Shown: positions 45,254-56,328, counted from the stretch's first letter. The stretch: DNA of 64,000 bases from Selaginella moellendorffii (GCF_000143415.4 NW_003314280.1:1638945-1702944); one strand, 5' to 3'. Program-made: numbers and translations. Notes: generated by a model not told the origin, from the letters alone.

Positions 45254-45431
45254 GGAAACAGGTATTCGACATTTTATCTGAAGATGGTATCACATTTCTT
45301 GTGGCATATGTATTATATCAGATTTCAAGTCTAATAAATTATGTATGGTTACTCAATCTTGGGGAGAAATCTACTCTGTTTCATTTTGCCTATTACACAT
45401 ACTACTATACTTTGCATGCTATCTTCCACGT

Positions 45432-47247
45432 TTAAACCTCTCTGAGCTCTTGGCCGCCACCTCCCTCGTCCGGCTGCCACCCGAAATACTTACAAACCTC
45501 CTCCAGCGACTTGCCTTTGGTCTCGGGCACCACGAAGAATATAAACACGATGGACGCGAACGCGATGGAGGCGTAGACGAAGAAGGCCCCGGACGTGGTG
45601 AGCGCTTCGGCCAGGCTCAAGTAAGTGAGCGCCACGGTCCCGCTGATCCCCCTGTTCATCCCGATGGACAGGCTCATCGCCCGGGCCCTGAGAGTGAGCG
45701 GGAAGATCTCCGACGTGAGCACGTACACCGTCGGCCCGAATCCAATGGAGAAGCTCGCCATGAAGCCGCAGATGGCGAGCATGGCGATGACCACCAACGC
45801 CACTGACGCGTGCTGTGTGCCGCTCATGTTCACCTTGGCACCGACGTGAAGGAAGCGGAACGTCACCGCTACCGTGGTGAGCGATATGGTCATCCCGGTG
45901 GCACTGGCCAGGAGCAGCGGCCTGCGTCCCACGGTGTCGAGATAGATGGTGGCCACCAGGATGAAGAGAGTTTTCGTCAGGCCGACGGCGATGGTCATGC
46001 CCAGCACGCTCGTCCTGCTCTTCATCCCCGCCTGTGCGAACACTGTGGGGCTGTAGTACACGAGAGCGTCCACGCCGGATGCCTGCTGGAAGAAGTGAAT
46101 TCCCAGTGACACCAGTAGCATCCTGCGCACTGGCGCCGATGGTAGCAGTAGCTGCTTCCAGACGTTGCTACCTCTTTTTCTTTTTGGCTTAAGCATCGGC
46201 TTCCTCTGCTCGGTGGTCGACGAAGCCACCGACGGGAGCTTGCGCAGCTCCGCCTGCTGATCGGCTTCAGGGTCCATCTTTGAGGTGTGCTCGTCCCGGA
46301 CCTCTTGTTTCTCTGCCTCGTACTCGTCCCCCAGTGATTCTACTATCGCCGTGAGCCTCGACTCCGCCTCGCCCTTGTTCCCGCCGCAAGTTCTGATGAG
46401 AACGGTCTTGGCTTGAGAGACTCTGCCTTGCATCACCAGCCAGCGAGGAGACTCGGGCATCACCAGCACGGCGCAAGCCAGGAACACCGCAGGGACGGCG
46501 CCGAGTCCCAGCATCAGCCTCCATCCCAGCCACTGGGGAAGCGGAGAGAGTGCAAAGTTCGCTACGTAGCCAACCAGGATCCCAGTGTTGATAAAAACTT
46601 CGGCAAACGACACCAAGGATCCCCTGCTTCCAGGAGGAGAGAGTTCTGCCGTGTACACTGGAGCGATGATCATAGCAAAGCCGACCCCAATTCCCGATAG
46701 AACTCGTCCCCCCATGAGCACTGGGTACGATGGAGATAATGCCATGAGCAAGGCACCGACGAAGAAGATCACAGAGGCTGTAGCCATTGTCTTCCTTCTT
46801 CCAACCGCATCGGCCAGCTTCCCAGCCATGAGCCCACCCACGAGAGACACCAGGTTGAGAATACCAACCAGTATTTCCTGCTGTACGCTGTTGAGCTTGA
46901 AGTCATCTTTAATGTACAGCAAGGCACCACTCATAACACCAATATCTGCACAGAAAGTAATGAGATCCAACATATATCCAAAGGAAGAAGAAGAACGTAC
47001 CATATCCAAGCAGTATAGAGTTGAGAGAAGCCAGCAATGTGCAAAACACAACATACTTGTTGTAGTTCTTCTTTCTTCCGCCAGGAACTGTCTCGGCTTC
47101 TGCTGCTGGTGCTGCTGGTGCTCCTGGTGCTGAAGAATTACCTCCTGAAAGTCTTCCTTCCAGATTTCTAGCTGAATCGAACAGACCCTTCCTTCCATGT
47201 TCTGAGGACTCGGATGGCTCACGAGCAAGACGGGAGCGCTCTTCCAT
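45432..47247 (-). CDS. Polyol/monosaccharide transporter (major facilitator superfamily)
   Basis: Two exons: 47247-47001 and 46945-45432, GT-AG intron of 55 bp in phase 1; 586 aa. I chose the ATG at 47247 because no ATG lies upstream in the open frame, which begins near 47382. It is a proton-coupled sugar or polyol symporter with 12 predicted membrane spans. Signatures are LASLNSILLGYDIGVMSGAL, DAVGRRKT, GRVLSGIGVGFAMIIAPVYT, PESPRWLVMQGR, FFQQASGVDALVYYSPTVF, DTVGRRPLL, GPTVYVLTSEIFPL and VPETKGKSLEEV. The Ala/Pro-rich N-terminal tail (about 60 residues) and a long charged central loop (about 315-375) make it longer than the usual 500-540 aa. It is closest in pattern to plant PLT/PMT proteins; the exact substrate is not inferable. 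Confidence 0.93.
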
Positions 47248-47951
47248 CCTTCCCCTTCCTCCGCAGCAACTGGCGCCGTTTAAATTGGAGTTGGGTGAGA
47301 CCACAGAGCCTACTGAGTCCACCGTCCAGACATCACTGTCAGGCTCTTGTTTTTCTAAGCAGATCCTTTTGAGCCGTGCCACGCATCAATAAACGAGCAA
47401 AGACTCGTATAGTTGAACAAAGATATCCTGCATTCAAGACACAGCCATTAGCCCCGGTTCCGACGCTACAATCAAACAGAAGTCTTTTAATTTTTTTCAT
47501 CCTTTCTTTTTCCTGCCTTTTCTCACACAAACGCTTGACCCGGAAGTCCTCGACACTCAACGGAAGACTGTCAGCTACAAAGTCAAGACTAGCGCACTAT
47601 CATGGATGCCACACGTCACAGGAAACAAGATTTCAAAGAAACTAAAGAAAAATGACAACCAAGAAAACATTCGGAAATCGCAGACCGCAGAAACGACGTA
47701 CTAAGCTCCGTCGCTAAAAGACGTACGTTTCTTTAAGGTAACTCTCAGCCATACCATGCCATGTGTTCGTTGGACAAATTCGTCACAAATCAGATCGCGC
47801 CGAGTTCTGACAAGTAGACCCCGCTAACTTCAGATGTTGACTCCGCCCAGCCTTTCTTGTATGTATTATATTCCTACAAGCCCGTGATTCCACCTACAAA
47901 AAAGAAACAGTAAATTATACAGCCAACGTCAGAACAGCGCCAACGTACCGC
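47248..47951. other. Gap between PAS1 3' end and transporter 5' end
   Basis: It contains the transporter promoter and 5' UTR and the PAS1 3' UTR. An intron-like segment (47940 to about 47886 on the minus strand, GTACGTTGG to TTTTTTGTAG) follows the PAS1 stop. Confidence 0.5.
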
Positions 47952-50722
47952 TCACAAAATGACGCATCTTTGGCCTCTCCATAAACTCCTCCCAGCGTTC
48001 CAAATAGTTTTCATTCGTTGCCTCAAAGAGGAAGGTGGATTAACAATTTCCTCAGGCTGCTGCTCTTCGGATCGCGCACTGTTCTCGGCTACCTCTCTTG
48101 GCTCGAGCGTCTCTTTAGATAGTTCACCTGGCTTCTTGTCAAAGAGCCCTTGAAACTGCTTCCGAACTCTAGCATTTGCTTCCTGTGCCACAGAAATATT
48201 ATGAGCAGAATTACGAAGGTCCATTGCTAATTACCAACCTGCTCTTTCCTTTTCAGTGTAGATAGAGCAGCTTTTGCGTCCGCTTCCGACGACTTGTCTG
48301 TACTGGCCATCTGCAAAATATTTGTAAGAACACATGCCTCTAACTATTAAATACTTTTGCCTTTTCGAAATCCTTCCGAGCGTCGTCAAAATCCCCCATT
48401 CCCATAAAAGCATTCCCTCGGCGGTACAGTGCTTTCGAGTGACAAGGATTTACTTCTAGAACCTGCATATTCATATCCAAAGTTAGAGAAAGAATAAAAT
48501 TAATTGTGCATACCTGGTTGCATAATTCAATACACTTCCTGAAGTTTCCTTGTTTCTGTTCACAAGCTGCGACGTTCAGTTGTATTAGAGTCTGTAAACA
48601 AAATGCGCAAGTTAATCGCAGAGCGAACTTTTAAAAGTGAGAAAAGCTTACACGAGCTTGTGCAAACTCTACACCCTCATTGTCATCTTGAGGATTCACG
48701 TGTTTAAACTCTCGTAAGATCTGTGTAAGATAATCAGAACAGCTTTGGGATATTCAGAATAAAAGATAAGAAGATTACCTTTTCGTATTTAGCTTTCGCC
48801 AATTCAAACTTCCCTTCTTTGAATAACCGATTGCCCTGCAAACTGAAAATTAGATGATAAAATACTACTCTAATTATACAATACGGTGGTTCTCATTTTA
48901 GTGGCATCATCCATTATCTCCTTGAAATTGTACCCAGTCCAATCCTGCCGGTCCAAAATCATACCGAGAACAAAAGCACATAGAATAAAAGTTTACCTTC
49001 ACAGTGTCAAAGCTTAAAAGCTCCACCTCCCATTGTACTTGGGCATTCTCTGGAACAAGTTTTGGCCTGCCAAAAGATGGTGAAATACCATAGCAAACGG
49101 GTTTTCTCACCTTGGAAACTTGTCATAAGCGTATTCAGGAGAACAAGTTATAAGAGCAAGCTCGTCGGGTAGCATAAGTTTAATGCAAATTTCCAAACCT
49201 TCAGGAACCTGTCATAAACAACATTTTCAATTCCAATGCGCGATAAATCGAAGCATACCAGTCCTTCTCCTGTAGCAAAAACCAATGGCTCTCCGCCTTC
49301 GTTGTCATTTCGGGTATCAACAAACACCTTGCCACCTTCGTTTGGTAGCATTCCCTTGTAATGTATGCGCAATGTACTGTCTTGAAGTGGGCAGTCCATG
49401 GGAAATTCCCCTACTCCATCACGGATGCGCCGCTTCACTACGCGGCCATCGCCAAACATGTCTCGCACCTTACAAAAACGCGATATAACCATCAGGAAAT
49501 AGAAAACAGCATCATACCTGTATTATTTGAACTACTTCTACTTCAAATGCCACTTCACCGGAAGTAACAGGTAGATCAGGAATAGCGGACGATGGAGTAA
49601 GATACTGTGTGGTAACGTATACAATAGCCTTCTCCCCTTTTGTCATTGTTCCTATGCCTTTCTCAAGACCAACTGGAACCTGGCAAACATTGTACTCGAG
49701 TATGACACGCAAAGATAGAGATATTATACCTCCTTTTTGCCAAAGCAAAATTCGAATGGATTGCCCTTGGTGTGAGAGAAGAACACTTCTCCATTTACAC
49801 TTCCGGTTATCCTATAGTAAGGCGTTTTTGTTAGCACACCAAAAGATGAAGGGACAGTACACACCAAATTTTTATCTCGTATGGCTCCCGTGCAGTCTCG
49901 AATCCCTCGCCCTCACGGAGAACCTAAAGGTTGAGTTAACTTCGGATCTTGCAAATCGAGTATATACGAACCTGCTTGAGTACCCCAAACTCATCTGTGA
50001 TCACCTGACAACAACGACCAAAAGCTCGAGTCAAGAAAGAAAAGAGCAAAGCCTTTTAGGACTGACCTTCACAGGTCGGATCTCAAGCATTTCGATCTCA
50101 AAAATTAGAATCTCGTGTTTCGGAAAGTCTTCTCCCACACTAACCGGACAGTCGGGATCTCCATAGTGAAACTCAGGTAAGATTTTAAGCTGGGAAACCA
50201 TCATCGAGTATGAATGAGAAACAAAGAGATGCTATTGAATTTCCCCACCATCGCAATTTCACCTTTGGGGACAGTTAGTAGTCCTTCTTCCCAGCCTCGA
50301 ATCATCTTGCTCTTTCCAAGCACCAGCTTAATTGGCTCACCGCTTCCTAAAACACGATAGAAATAAAGTAAAAAATCTGGCAAGTGAATGAAACGAACCG
50401 CCAAGCTCTGGCCGAGTGGATTCCACAATCACGCCCTCGCTCGTCCGAGTAGTGCAGTGAAAGATCACCTGCATTCTCCGTCACGCCTCCACATGCAGAA
50501 AAAATACGAAATCCACACCTGGTTTCCTGATTGCGGATTATCTCCCGCTCCAGGCCTCACGACAGCTTTCATGAGACCCCCGGGCGGAATCGGAGTGGAT
50601 TTCCTGGCAGAAACACATCAAATTCTCAGCCATCCCAAGCGCCGCAATACTCACTTGGAATCCTTGGAATCGCGATCGACAGGAGCATGCTTGGCGGGGC
50701 CGGGGACAGCATCGTCTTCCAT
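47952..50722 (-). CDS. PAS1: PASTICCINO1-type FKBP with TPRs
   Basis: Nineteen exons from ATG 50722 to TGA 47952, all GT-AG; exon lengths sum to 1833 nt (610 aa; Arabidopsis PAS1 is about 635). Exon ends: 50722-50655, 50603-50519, 50468-50399, 50346-50249, 50189-50067, 50004-49972, 49923-49865, 49811-49730, 49679-49518, 49468-49259, 49208-49111, 49066-48997, 48944-48885, 48835-48779, 48720-48652, 48591-48514, 48462-48355, 48310-48239 and 48182-47952. Three FKBP domains ([59 protein letters not shown]) precede three TPRs ([20 protein letters not shown] onward). In Arabidopsis PAS1 controls cell proliferation and very-long-chain fatty acid synthesis. The C-terminus is basic and ends CVIL, a CaaX-like box. 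Confidence 0.94.
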
Positions 50723-50780
50723 CTCGCCACATAAACCCTAATGCCAAACCCTCTATAAATAAAAAAAGCCAAAAATAATC

Positions 50781-50787
50781 TAGAAAA
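50781..50787 (-). terminator. Pol III terminator of the U6 gene
   Basis: A run of seven T on the transcribed (minus) strand directly follows the U6 3' end, the normal Pol III stop. It ends only about 60 bp before the PAS1 start codon. Confidence 0.8.
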
Positions 50788-50836
50788 AAATTTGGACCAT
50801 TTCTCGATTTGTGCGTGTCATCCTTGCGCAGGGGCC

Positions 50837-50868
<32 letters not shown>

Positions 50869-50888
50869 TCTGGTGTCTCCGAAGAGAC
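50788..50888 (-). ncRNA. U6: U6 spliceosomal snRNA
   Basis: The minus strand matches plant U6 across the conserved core, including ATACAGAGA, GATTAGCATGGCCCCTGCGC and GACACGCACAAATCGAGAAA. The 5' stem reads GTCTC-TTCG-GAGAC, which from memory differs from the usual GTCCC/GGGAC by a paired (compensatory) change. U6 forms the catalytic core of the spliceosome with U2. Complete RNA, upstream elements and terminator point to a functional gene. Confidence 0.96.
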
Positions 50889-50910
50889 ATTATCTACTCC
50901 TAGGCGAGGT

Positions 50911-50953
50911 CTTTTATAGTAAAAGTTTTCCATCGGCCTTGGGCATGTGGGAT
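50911..50953 (-). promoter_or_regulatory. USE and TATA of the U6 gene
   Basis: On the minus strand ATCCCACATGCCC (50953-50941) fits the plant snRNA upstream sequence element, and CTATAAAAG (50919-50911) is the TATA box about 30 bp before the RNA start. The 21-bp gap between them is the short spacing that specifies Pol III rather than Pol II. Confidence 0.88.
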
Positions 50954-51091
50954 AGGGCTCCCCTAAAGCCCTAGCCCTAGCCTCTACTGTTAAGCGATTT
51001 AAACGTGGATTTCTAGTTCGATTCCCACTATCAACAATACCATTCCATTAAACTCTCTAATGCCCTATTTCGTTCCTCGTGAGCTCTTCCC

Positions 51092-53547
51092 ATGGCGGCG
51101 GTCCCGTTCCCGGCTGGATCGGCGGTGAATCTCGCCCCTGAGGCGTCTCCAGCGGCGTCGATCTCACTCGTGGTGCCGTCATGCAGCAGGAATCTTCGAT
51201 CGCCTCGGCATTTTCTTGGCAGGGGATCGCTGCTCCACAGCTACCGCGAGCGCCGCCCAGCGGCATTCCGATCCAACGCCGCCAGGGCCGAGGTCTCTGT
51301 GCGATCGCAGCAGCCGCTGGATGTGACGCCCAGGCCGACCGTGCTCGTCGCTGAGAAGCTGGGAGAGGCCGGCCTGGATCTCCTCCGCAAGGTAGCCAAC
51401 GTCGACTGCTCCTACAACCTCTCCCCCGAGGAGCTCCTGGCCAAGATTTCCCTGTGTGACGCAGTGATCGTGAGGAGCGCTACCAAGGTCACAAAGGAGG
51501 TGTTTGAGGCGGCCAATGGAAGACTAAAGGTCGTGGGGAGGGCTGGCGTTGGGATCGACAACGTCAACTTGCAAGCCGCCACCGAGAAGGGCTGCCTGGT
51601 AGTGAATGCTCCCACGGCAAACACTGTGGCAGCGGCAGAGCACGCCATTGCTCTCCTTGCTGCATTGGCCAGGAACGTCGCGCAAGCAAACGCCTCTGTC
51701 AAATCAGGTAAGATCTTTGTGTAGCATTTCTTTTCTTTTCTTTGCGTTTTTTGATTGTGTTTGTGTTTTGCTGGATGCTCCATCAACCTTGTTCTTGCGC
51801 ACGAGTGCTTTTAAAATCGTTGCTTTGTTTGATAATGTCTTGCTGACTTTGTTCCATTGTTGGGAATCATTAGCTTTGTTTGATCTTGTCTTGCTGACTT
51901 TGCTCCATGGTTTAAAATCACTAACTTTGCTTGATCTTGTTTTGGTGACTTTGCTCCATTGTTTGAAATCATTAGCTTTGTTTGGTCTTGTCTTGCTGAC
52001 CTTGCTCCATTGTTTACTAAGTTCTACTCTCTTGGTCTAAGCTTTGTTCTGCATAGAACTAACACGAGAGTCGTTTCTTTATTTTTTCTGCTTCTCCAGG
52101 GAAGTGGCAGAGAAGCAAGTACACGGGCGTTTCTCTAGTAGACAAAACCATCGCCGTCATGGGCTTTGGGAAAGTGGGATCGGAAGTTGCTCGAAGAGCC
52201 AAAGGCCTGGGCATGCACGTAATTGCGCACGATCCGTATGCTCCCGCCGACAGGGCCCGCGCGATTGGAGTGGAGCTCGTTGGCTTCGACGAGGCACTGG
52301 CTCGAGCCGACTATATCTCGCTCCACATGCCGCTCACGGATGATACCCGGGGCATTTTCAACGACGAAACTTTTGCGAAGGTGAAGAAGGGAGTTCGTAT
52401 CATCAACGTCGCGAGGGGCGGTGTCATTGACGATGCTGCGTTGATCAAGGCACTTGACAATGGCACTGTGGCTCAGGTAGATTTTACTTATTTGTTCAAG
52501 AGAGAGAGAGATTTGACAATCGTTGGTGTGTTTTTTGTTAGGCTGCTCTCGATGTGTTCGAGCAAGAACCGCCTGCAAAGGACAACAAGGTGGTCCAGCA
52601 CGAGAATGTGATAGTTACTCCGCATCTAGGTGCGAGCACGGTAGAAGCGCAGGTTAGCAGCATCCCAACTTCCATGGCTCACCTTATCATCAACTAATCA
52701 AAATGGAGTTTGTAGGAAGGCGTGGCCGTAGAGATTGCTGAGGCTGTCGTTGGCGCGTTGCGTGGAGAGCTTTCCGCTACTGCGGTGAACGCTCCAATGG
52801 TTTCCTCCAAGGTATGCTAATCTCTTTACTGCTTTGCTCGACACTCAATGCTCGCAACTCCAGGTTTTAACCGAGCTTGCGCCGTATGTCTCACTGGCCG
52901 AGAAGCTGGGAAAGCTAGCCGTGCAGCTGGTAGCCGGCGGGGGCGGAGTCAAGGACGTAACCATCAGCTACACGTCCGCCCGGTCCCCGGACGATCTAGA
53001 CACCCGGCTCCTCCGCGCGATGATCGTCAAGGGCCTGGTGGAGCCAGTGTCGAACGCCTTCATCAACCTCGTGAACGCGGACTACGTCGCAAAGCACCGT
53101 GGCATCCGGATCAGCGAGGAGAGGCACCCGGCCGAGGGGGGCAGCACGCAGGCCCAGCCGCTGGAGAGCATCGCGGTGAAGATCTCCAACGTGGAGTCCA
53201 AGTTCTCGAGTGCAGTCTCCGACGGTGGAAGGGTGGCGGTGGCGGTGGCGGGCAGGATCAAGGACGGGCTTCCACACCTCTCGCAGGTGGGGCAGTTTAG
53301 CATGGACGTGAGCCTGGAGGGATCGGTCATCCTGTGCAAACAGGTGGATCAGCCGGGGATCATCGGGAAAGTTGGCGGGCTGCTGGGCGACGGGAACGTG
53401 AACGTGAGCTTCATGAGCGTGGGGAGGACTTCACCCAGGAAGCAGGCGGTGATGGCGATTGGCGTGGATGAGGAGCCGAGCAAGGAAGTGCTGCACAGGA
53501 TCGGGGCCATCCCGGCGGTGGAGGAGTTCGTGTTTCTCAAGCTCTAG
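51092..53547 (+). CDS. PGDH: D-3-phosphoglycerate dehydrogenase, plastid
   Basis: Five exons: 51092-51707, 52100-52476, 52542-52652, 52716-52811 and 52864-53547; 1884 nt, 627 aa, in frame throughout. It catalyses the first step of the phosphorylated serine pathway, oxidising 3-phosphoglycerate with NAD. A Ser/Arg/Ala-rich transit peptide (about 1-65) precedes the substrate-binding part ([32 protein letters not shown]). The NAD fold has GFGKVG at 227-232; the catalytic segment includes [14 protein letters not shown] and TPHLGAST. The ASB domain follows, then a C-terminal ACT domain (about 550-627, [15 protein letters not shown]) for regulation, as in other plant PGDHs. The first intron (392 bp) is unusually long and holds a 51-bp minisatellite. 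It is divergent from U6/PAS1. Confidence 0.96.
51822..52020 (+). repeat. 51-bp minisatellite in PGDH intron 1
   Basis: Four copies begin at 51822, 51873, 51924 and 51975, each starting (G/A)CTTTG and containing CTTG(T/C)CTTGCTGAC, with near-constant 51-bp spacing. It is T-rich on the sense strand. Being a multiple of three it creates a long open frame, which is not a gene. Confidence 0.9.
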
Positions 53548-53716
53548 GAAGCTTTTTCTGCCACAGGAACCTCTGGAAGATCATCGCTCAAGCGAAGGGA
53601 ATGAAAGTTCTATTCATTGTCCAGCATTGACAAGGTTTGAAAGTACTAAATTCCTGGTTACTGATCATTCTTGTGTGAGTGAGAGCCAAGGTCCACTTTA
53701 GGGTCATTCCGTGGCG

Positions 53717-55029
53717 ATGGCAAACGAGAAGGTGTGTGTCACCGGCGCTTCTGGTTTCCTGGCATCTTGGCTCGTGAAGCGGCTATTGGAGGAGGGATAT
53801 CACGTCGTCGGGACTGTGCGCGATCCAGGTACATACAAACGAGAAGAAACATAGTCTAATTCTCTTGTTTGTGATCCTAGACGATGCAAGCAAGATTTCC
53901 CACCTGTGGGAGCTTCCAGGGGCGACAGAGAGGCTGGAGCTCAAGAAGGCCGACCTTGTCACGCAAGGGGCCTTTGATGATATTGTTCCAGGCTGCCATG
54001 GAGTTTTCCATGTCGCAGCTGCCGTGACTTTCAGCTACAAGGAGGATCCACAGGTAACTTTGCTTTGACTCCTTCGATTCGGTCTAGTCTTTACTGGTTG
54101 TTTTTGCTTTCGGTTCTTCTTCCAGGCCGAGATTGTTGATCCATGCTTGCTTGGAACTCTAAACGTGCTCAATGCCTGCAAGAGATCCACGACAGTCAAG
54201 CGAGTGGTGTGCACGTCATCCGTGGCTGCTGTTCGCGTGAGGAACGACTTCAAGCCCGATGACGTCTTGGATGAATCGGTGTGGAGCTCCCCAGACTGCT
54301 GCCGTGAGACTCAGGCAAGTGTCTTATTTCCAAGGGACCAATTCTTAAAAAGTTTTTGAAGTCTAGATGTGGTATGGTCTGGGAAAGACTCTATCCGAGC
54401 AAGCAGCACTCGAGTTTGGGAAAGAAAGCGGCATAGATGTGATCACAATCGCTCCCAGCTTAATCACTGGAGAACTTCTCTCGTCCAGGCCCACCGCAAG
54501 CGCTGCCGATATTCTCCGGCTGCTCCAAGGCAAGCCTTTCTATATCGGAAGAAAAAAAAGAGGACGTTTTTGAGATTCCAACCTCATTGCAGGAGCCAAG
54601 CAGTGGATGGATCACGTTGGATACGTCCATCTCGACGACGTTGCTCAAGCTCACCTCCTCGCCTACACAAATCCCAAAGCCAGTGGAAGATACGTTTGCT
54701 CTGCTATCAACATGAGTGCGATCGAGCTCGCCAGCTTCATGTCCAAGAGGTATCCCAAGCACAAAATCGCCTCTACCGACGAGTAAGATCACGCAAACAA
54801 ACATTTAGTTTTCTGCCGCTGTTTTATACTCATTCCTTTGCTTTCTTGCAGGATCGAGGTCCGGTGGCCGGCAAATTTCAAGGGATTCAGCTCCAGAAAG
54901 CTTCAGGACGACCTTGGGATCCAATTCAAGTCGCTGGAGCAAATGTTCGACGATTGCGTTGAGAGCCTGGAACGCAAAGGCCTCTTACACGCAAGTAAGA
55001 GTAGATCGCTTGGCTCATTTCCCTCTTGA
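53717..55029 (+). CDS. DFR/CCR-like NAD(P)-dependent reductase (extended SDR)
   Basis: Six exons: 53717-53828, 53881-54053, 54126-54314, 54367-54529, 54593-54782 and 54852-55029; 1005 nt, 334 aa. It belongs to the dihydroflavonol reductase / cinnamoyl-CoA reductase / tetraketide reductase group, which reduces phenolic or polyketide carbonyls with NADPH. The Rossmann motif [20 protein letters not shown] has GxxGxxA at 10-16. The catalytic Tyr161 and Lys165 lie in [22 protein letters not shown] supplies the Ser. The CCR signature (NWYCYGK) is not matched, so a general CCR-like name is safer. Introns 3 and 4 have GC donors (CAG|GCAAGT and AAG|GCAAGC); using them is the only way to keep frame. 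It lies 169 bp after PGDH, same strand. Confidence 0.9.
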
Positions 55030-55259
55030 TCCATGTAACGCAAGTGTGGCATGTATGGCTAGCAAAATAAGCACTAGTCATGATCGAAGCACTATAGGTC
55101 CGTCTCCACTGATTCTCCAGCTTTGCCAGCTCCAGCAGGAGCAAAGAGCGCTATTAAAAAAAATTAATTACAAAACCATATCAATCAATGAGCATGAAAA
55201 CACACCCAATCGGTGAGCAATTGTTGCGAACTTGCTCCTGATGTGAACTATGAAACTGT

Positions 55260-55500
55260 GAGTGGATTTTATGCAAGCTCTAGACTGGTCACACCTGATA
55301 AGAGAACCTGATGAAACTCCACCGACGAGCGAACGATATTGAAAGCAAGCTCTTGACCGGTGTAATGAAAACCTGACAAGAGAATGAGATGAAAGTAAGC
55401 TCCAGACTGATGTAATGCAAACCTGACAAGAGAACAAGATGAGAGCAAACTCCAAATAAGAGAACTAGATGAGAGCAAACTCCATATCAGTGGAGGCCCT
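55260..55500 (+). repeat. About 50-bp imperfect tandem repeat
   Basis: Four to five degenerate units contain AAGCTC(T/C)AGACTG, AACCTGACAAGAGAA and GATGA, and the last ones are truncated. It lies downstream of the reductase gene. Confidence 0.7.
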
Positions 55501-55848
55501 GGCATCTCAAGTGCTAAAGGAGCATGCTTAGCTAGAGTTTGGTAGATTGAATCAAATAGTTATTGAATCTCAAATTTTATAAAATTTAAATCACTGAATC
55601 TTTACATCATCTATATCCACATAACAATTTTGCATGCGACGGGGGCTGGGTTAAGTTGTCTGGAAAAATGTTTGTTCTAGCTCGTCTACTGGAGAACCTA
55701 CGGAAGAAAACAAACGATAGGATCGTGCTTGTATCGAATTATACACAGCATCTTCTCATCCTCGGGATCAGCCCTCTTCCTCCCCTGTTTGTGCACCACC
55801 GCCATCGAAATCCAAGAGAGTTGAATCGATTCGACATCGCCCATTTAA

Positions 55849-56187
55849 ATGCGAAAGATCGAAGAGAAAGGAGAGAGACTCGTGTTTACATATGGGCGAC
55901 TGAGCAAGAGCTTCCTGAAATCTCTACAAGTCGATGCCACTCCGGAGGCGGCGGTGGCGGCAGCGGCGGCAGTGCTGAGAGGATTGAAGCTGCTCAATTC
56001 GAACGGCGGTGGCGCCGATGATGCCAAGATCATCACAGCATTTGCGCTGGTCGCCGGGGAGGACCGACATCTCATCAATTGGCCCGAAAGACCCAATGCG
56101 CTCCTCATCGCGATATATAGTAACTGGCAAACAATCTTTCCTCCGATCGATCGATCGATCGATCGACGAACCGGGAACCAAATTTGA
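55849..56187 (+). CDS. Small hypothetical ORF (112 aa)
   Basis: ATG to TGA in a GC-rich patch, with no family recognised. The product would be basic at the N-terminus (MRKIEEKGERLVFTYGRLSK), Ala-rich in the middle (TPEAAVAAAAAVLRGLKLLN), and at the end reads through a (GATC)n run at 56145-56166. The opposite strand is also open, so coding status and strand are uncertain. Confidence 0.3.
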   Translation: MRKIEEKGERLVFTYGRLSKSFLKSLQVDATPEAAVAAAAAVLRGLKLLNSNGGGADDAKIITAFALVAGEDRHLINWPERPNALLIAIYSNWQTIFPPIDRSIDRRTGNQI

Positions 56188-56328
56188 AGAGGGATTTCAA
56201 ATCAAAGCCTTTTGCCACGTAGGCGTCGCCAAGATTTTTAACTCCCTTTTGCTTAACTTTTATTTAAAAGGCAGTGAATAGTGTATAGGTTTGGATTAAA
56301 GCGAAGGGTTTTTTCCACTAGTGGTGAG

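Noticed and set aside
46950-47228. N-terminal extension of the transporter reading frame
   Set aside because: That part reads through the 55-bp intron and the other frame of exon 1. Splicing gives the conserved LLGYDIGVMSGAL join.
51606-52040. 144-codon open frame in PGDH intron 1
   Set aside because: It exists because the 51-bp unit is divisible by three and lies between well-formed splice sites.
52848-53300. 150-codon frame inside PGDH exon 5
   Set aside because: It is a shadow of the PGDH frame, with proline/arginine-rich nonsense composition.
55260-55500. Possible CRISPR-like array
   Set aside because: Units are degenerate, adjacent and without unique spacers, and the genome is a plant. 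It is an ordinary minisatellite.
55845-56108. Minus-strand frame opposite the small ORF at 55849
   Set aside because: It is Ala/Ser-rich with no motif and no promoter. I kept the plus-strand ORF only as a low-confidence call.
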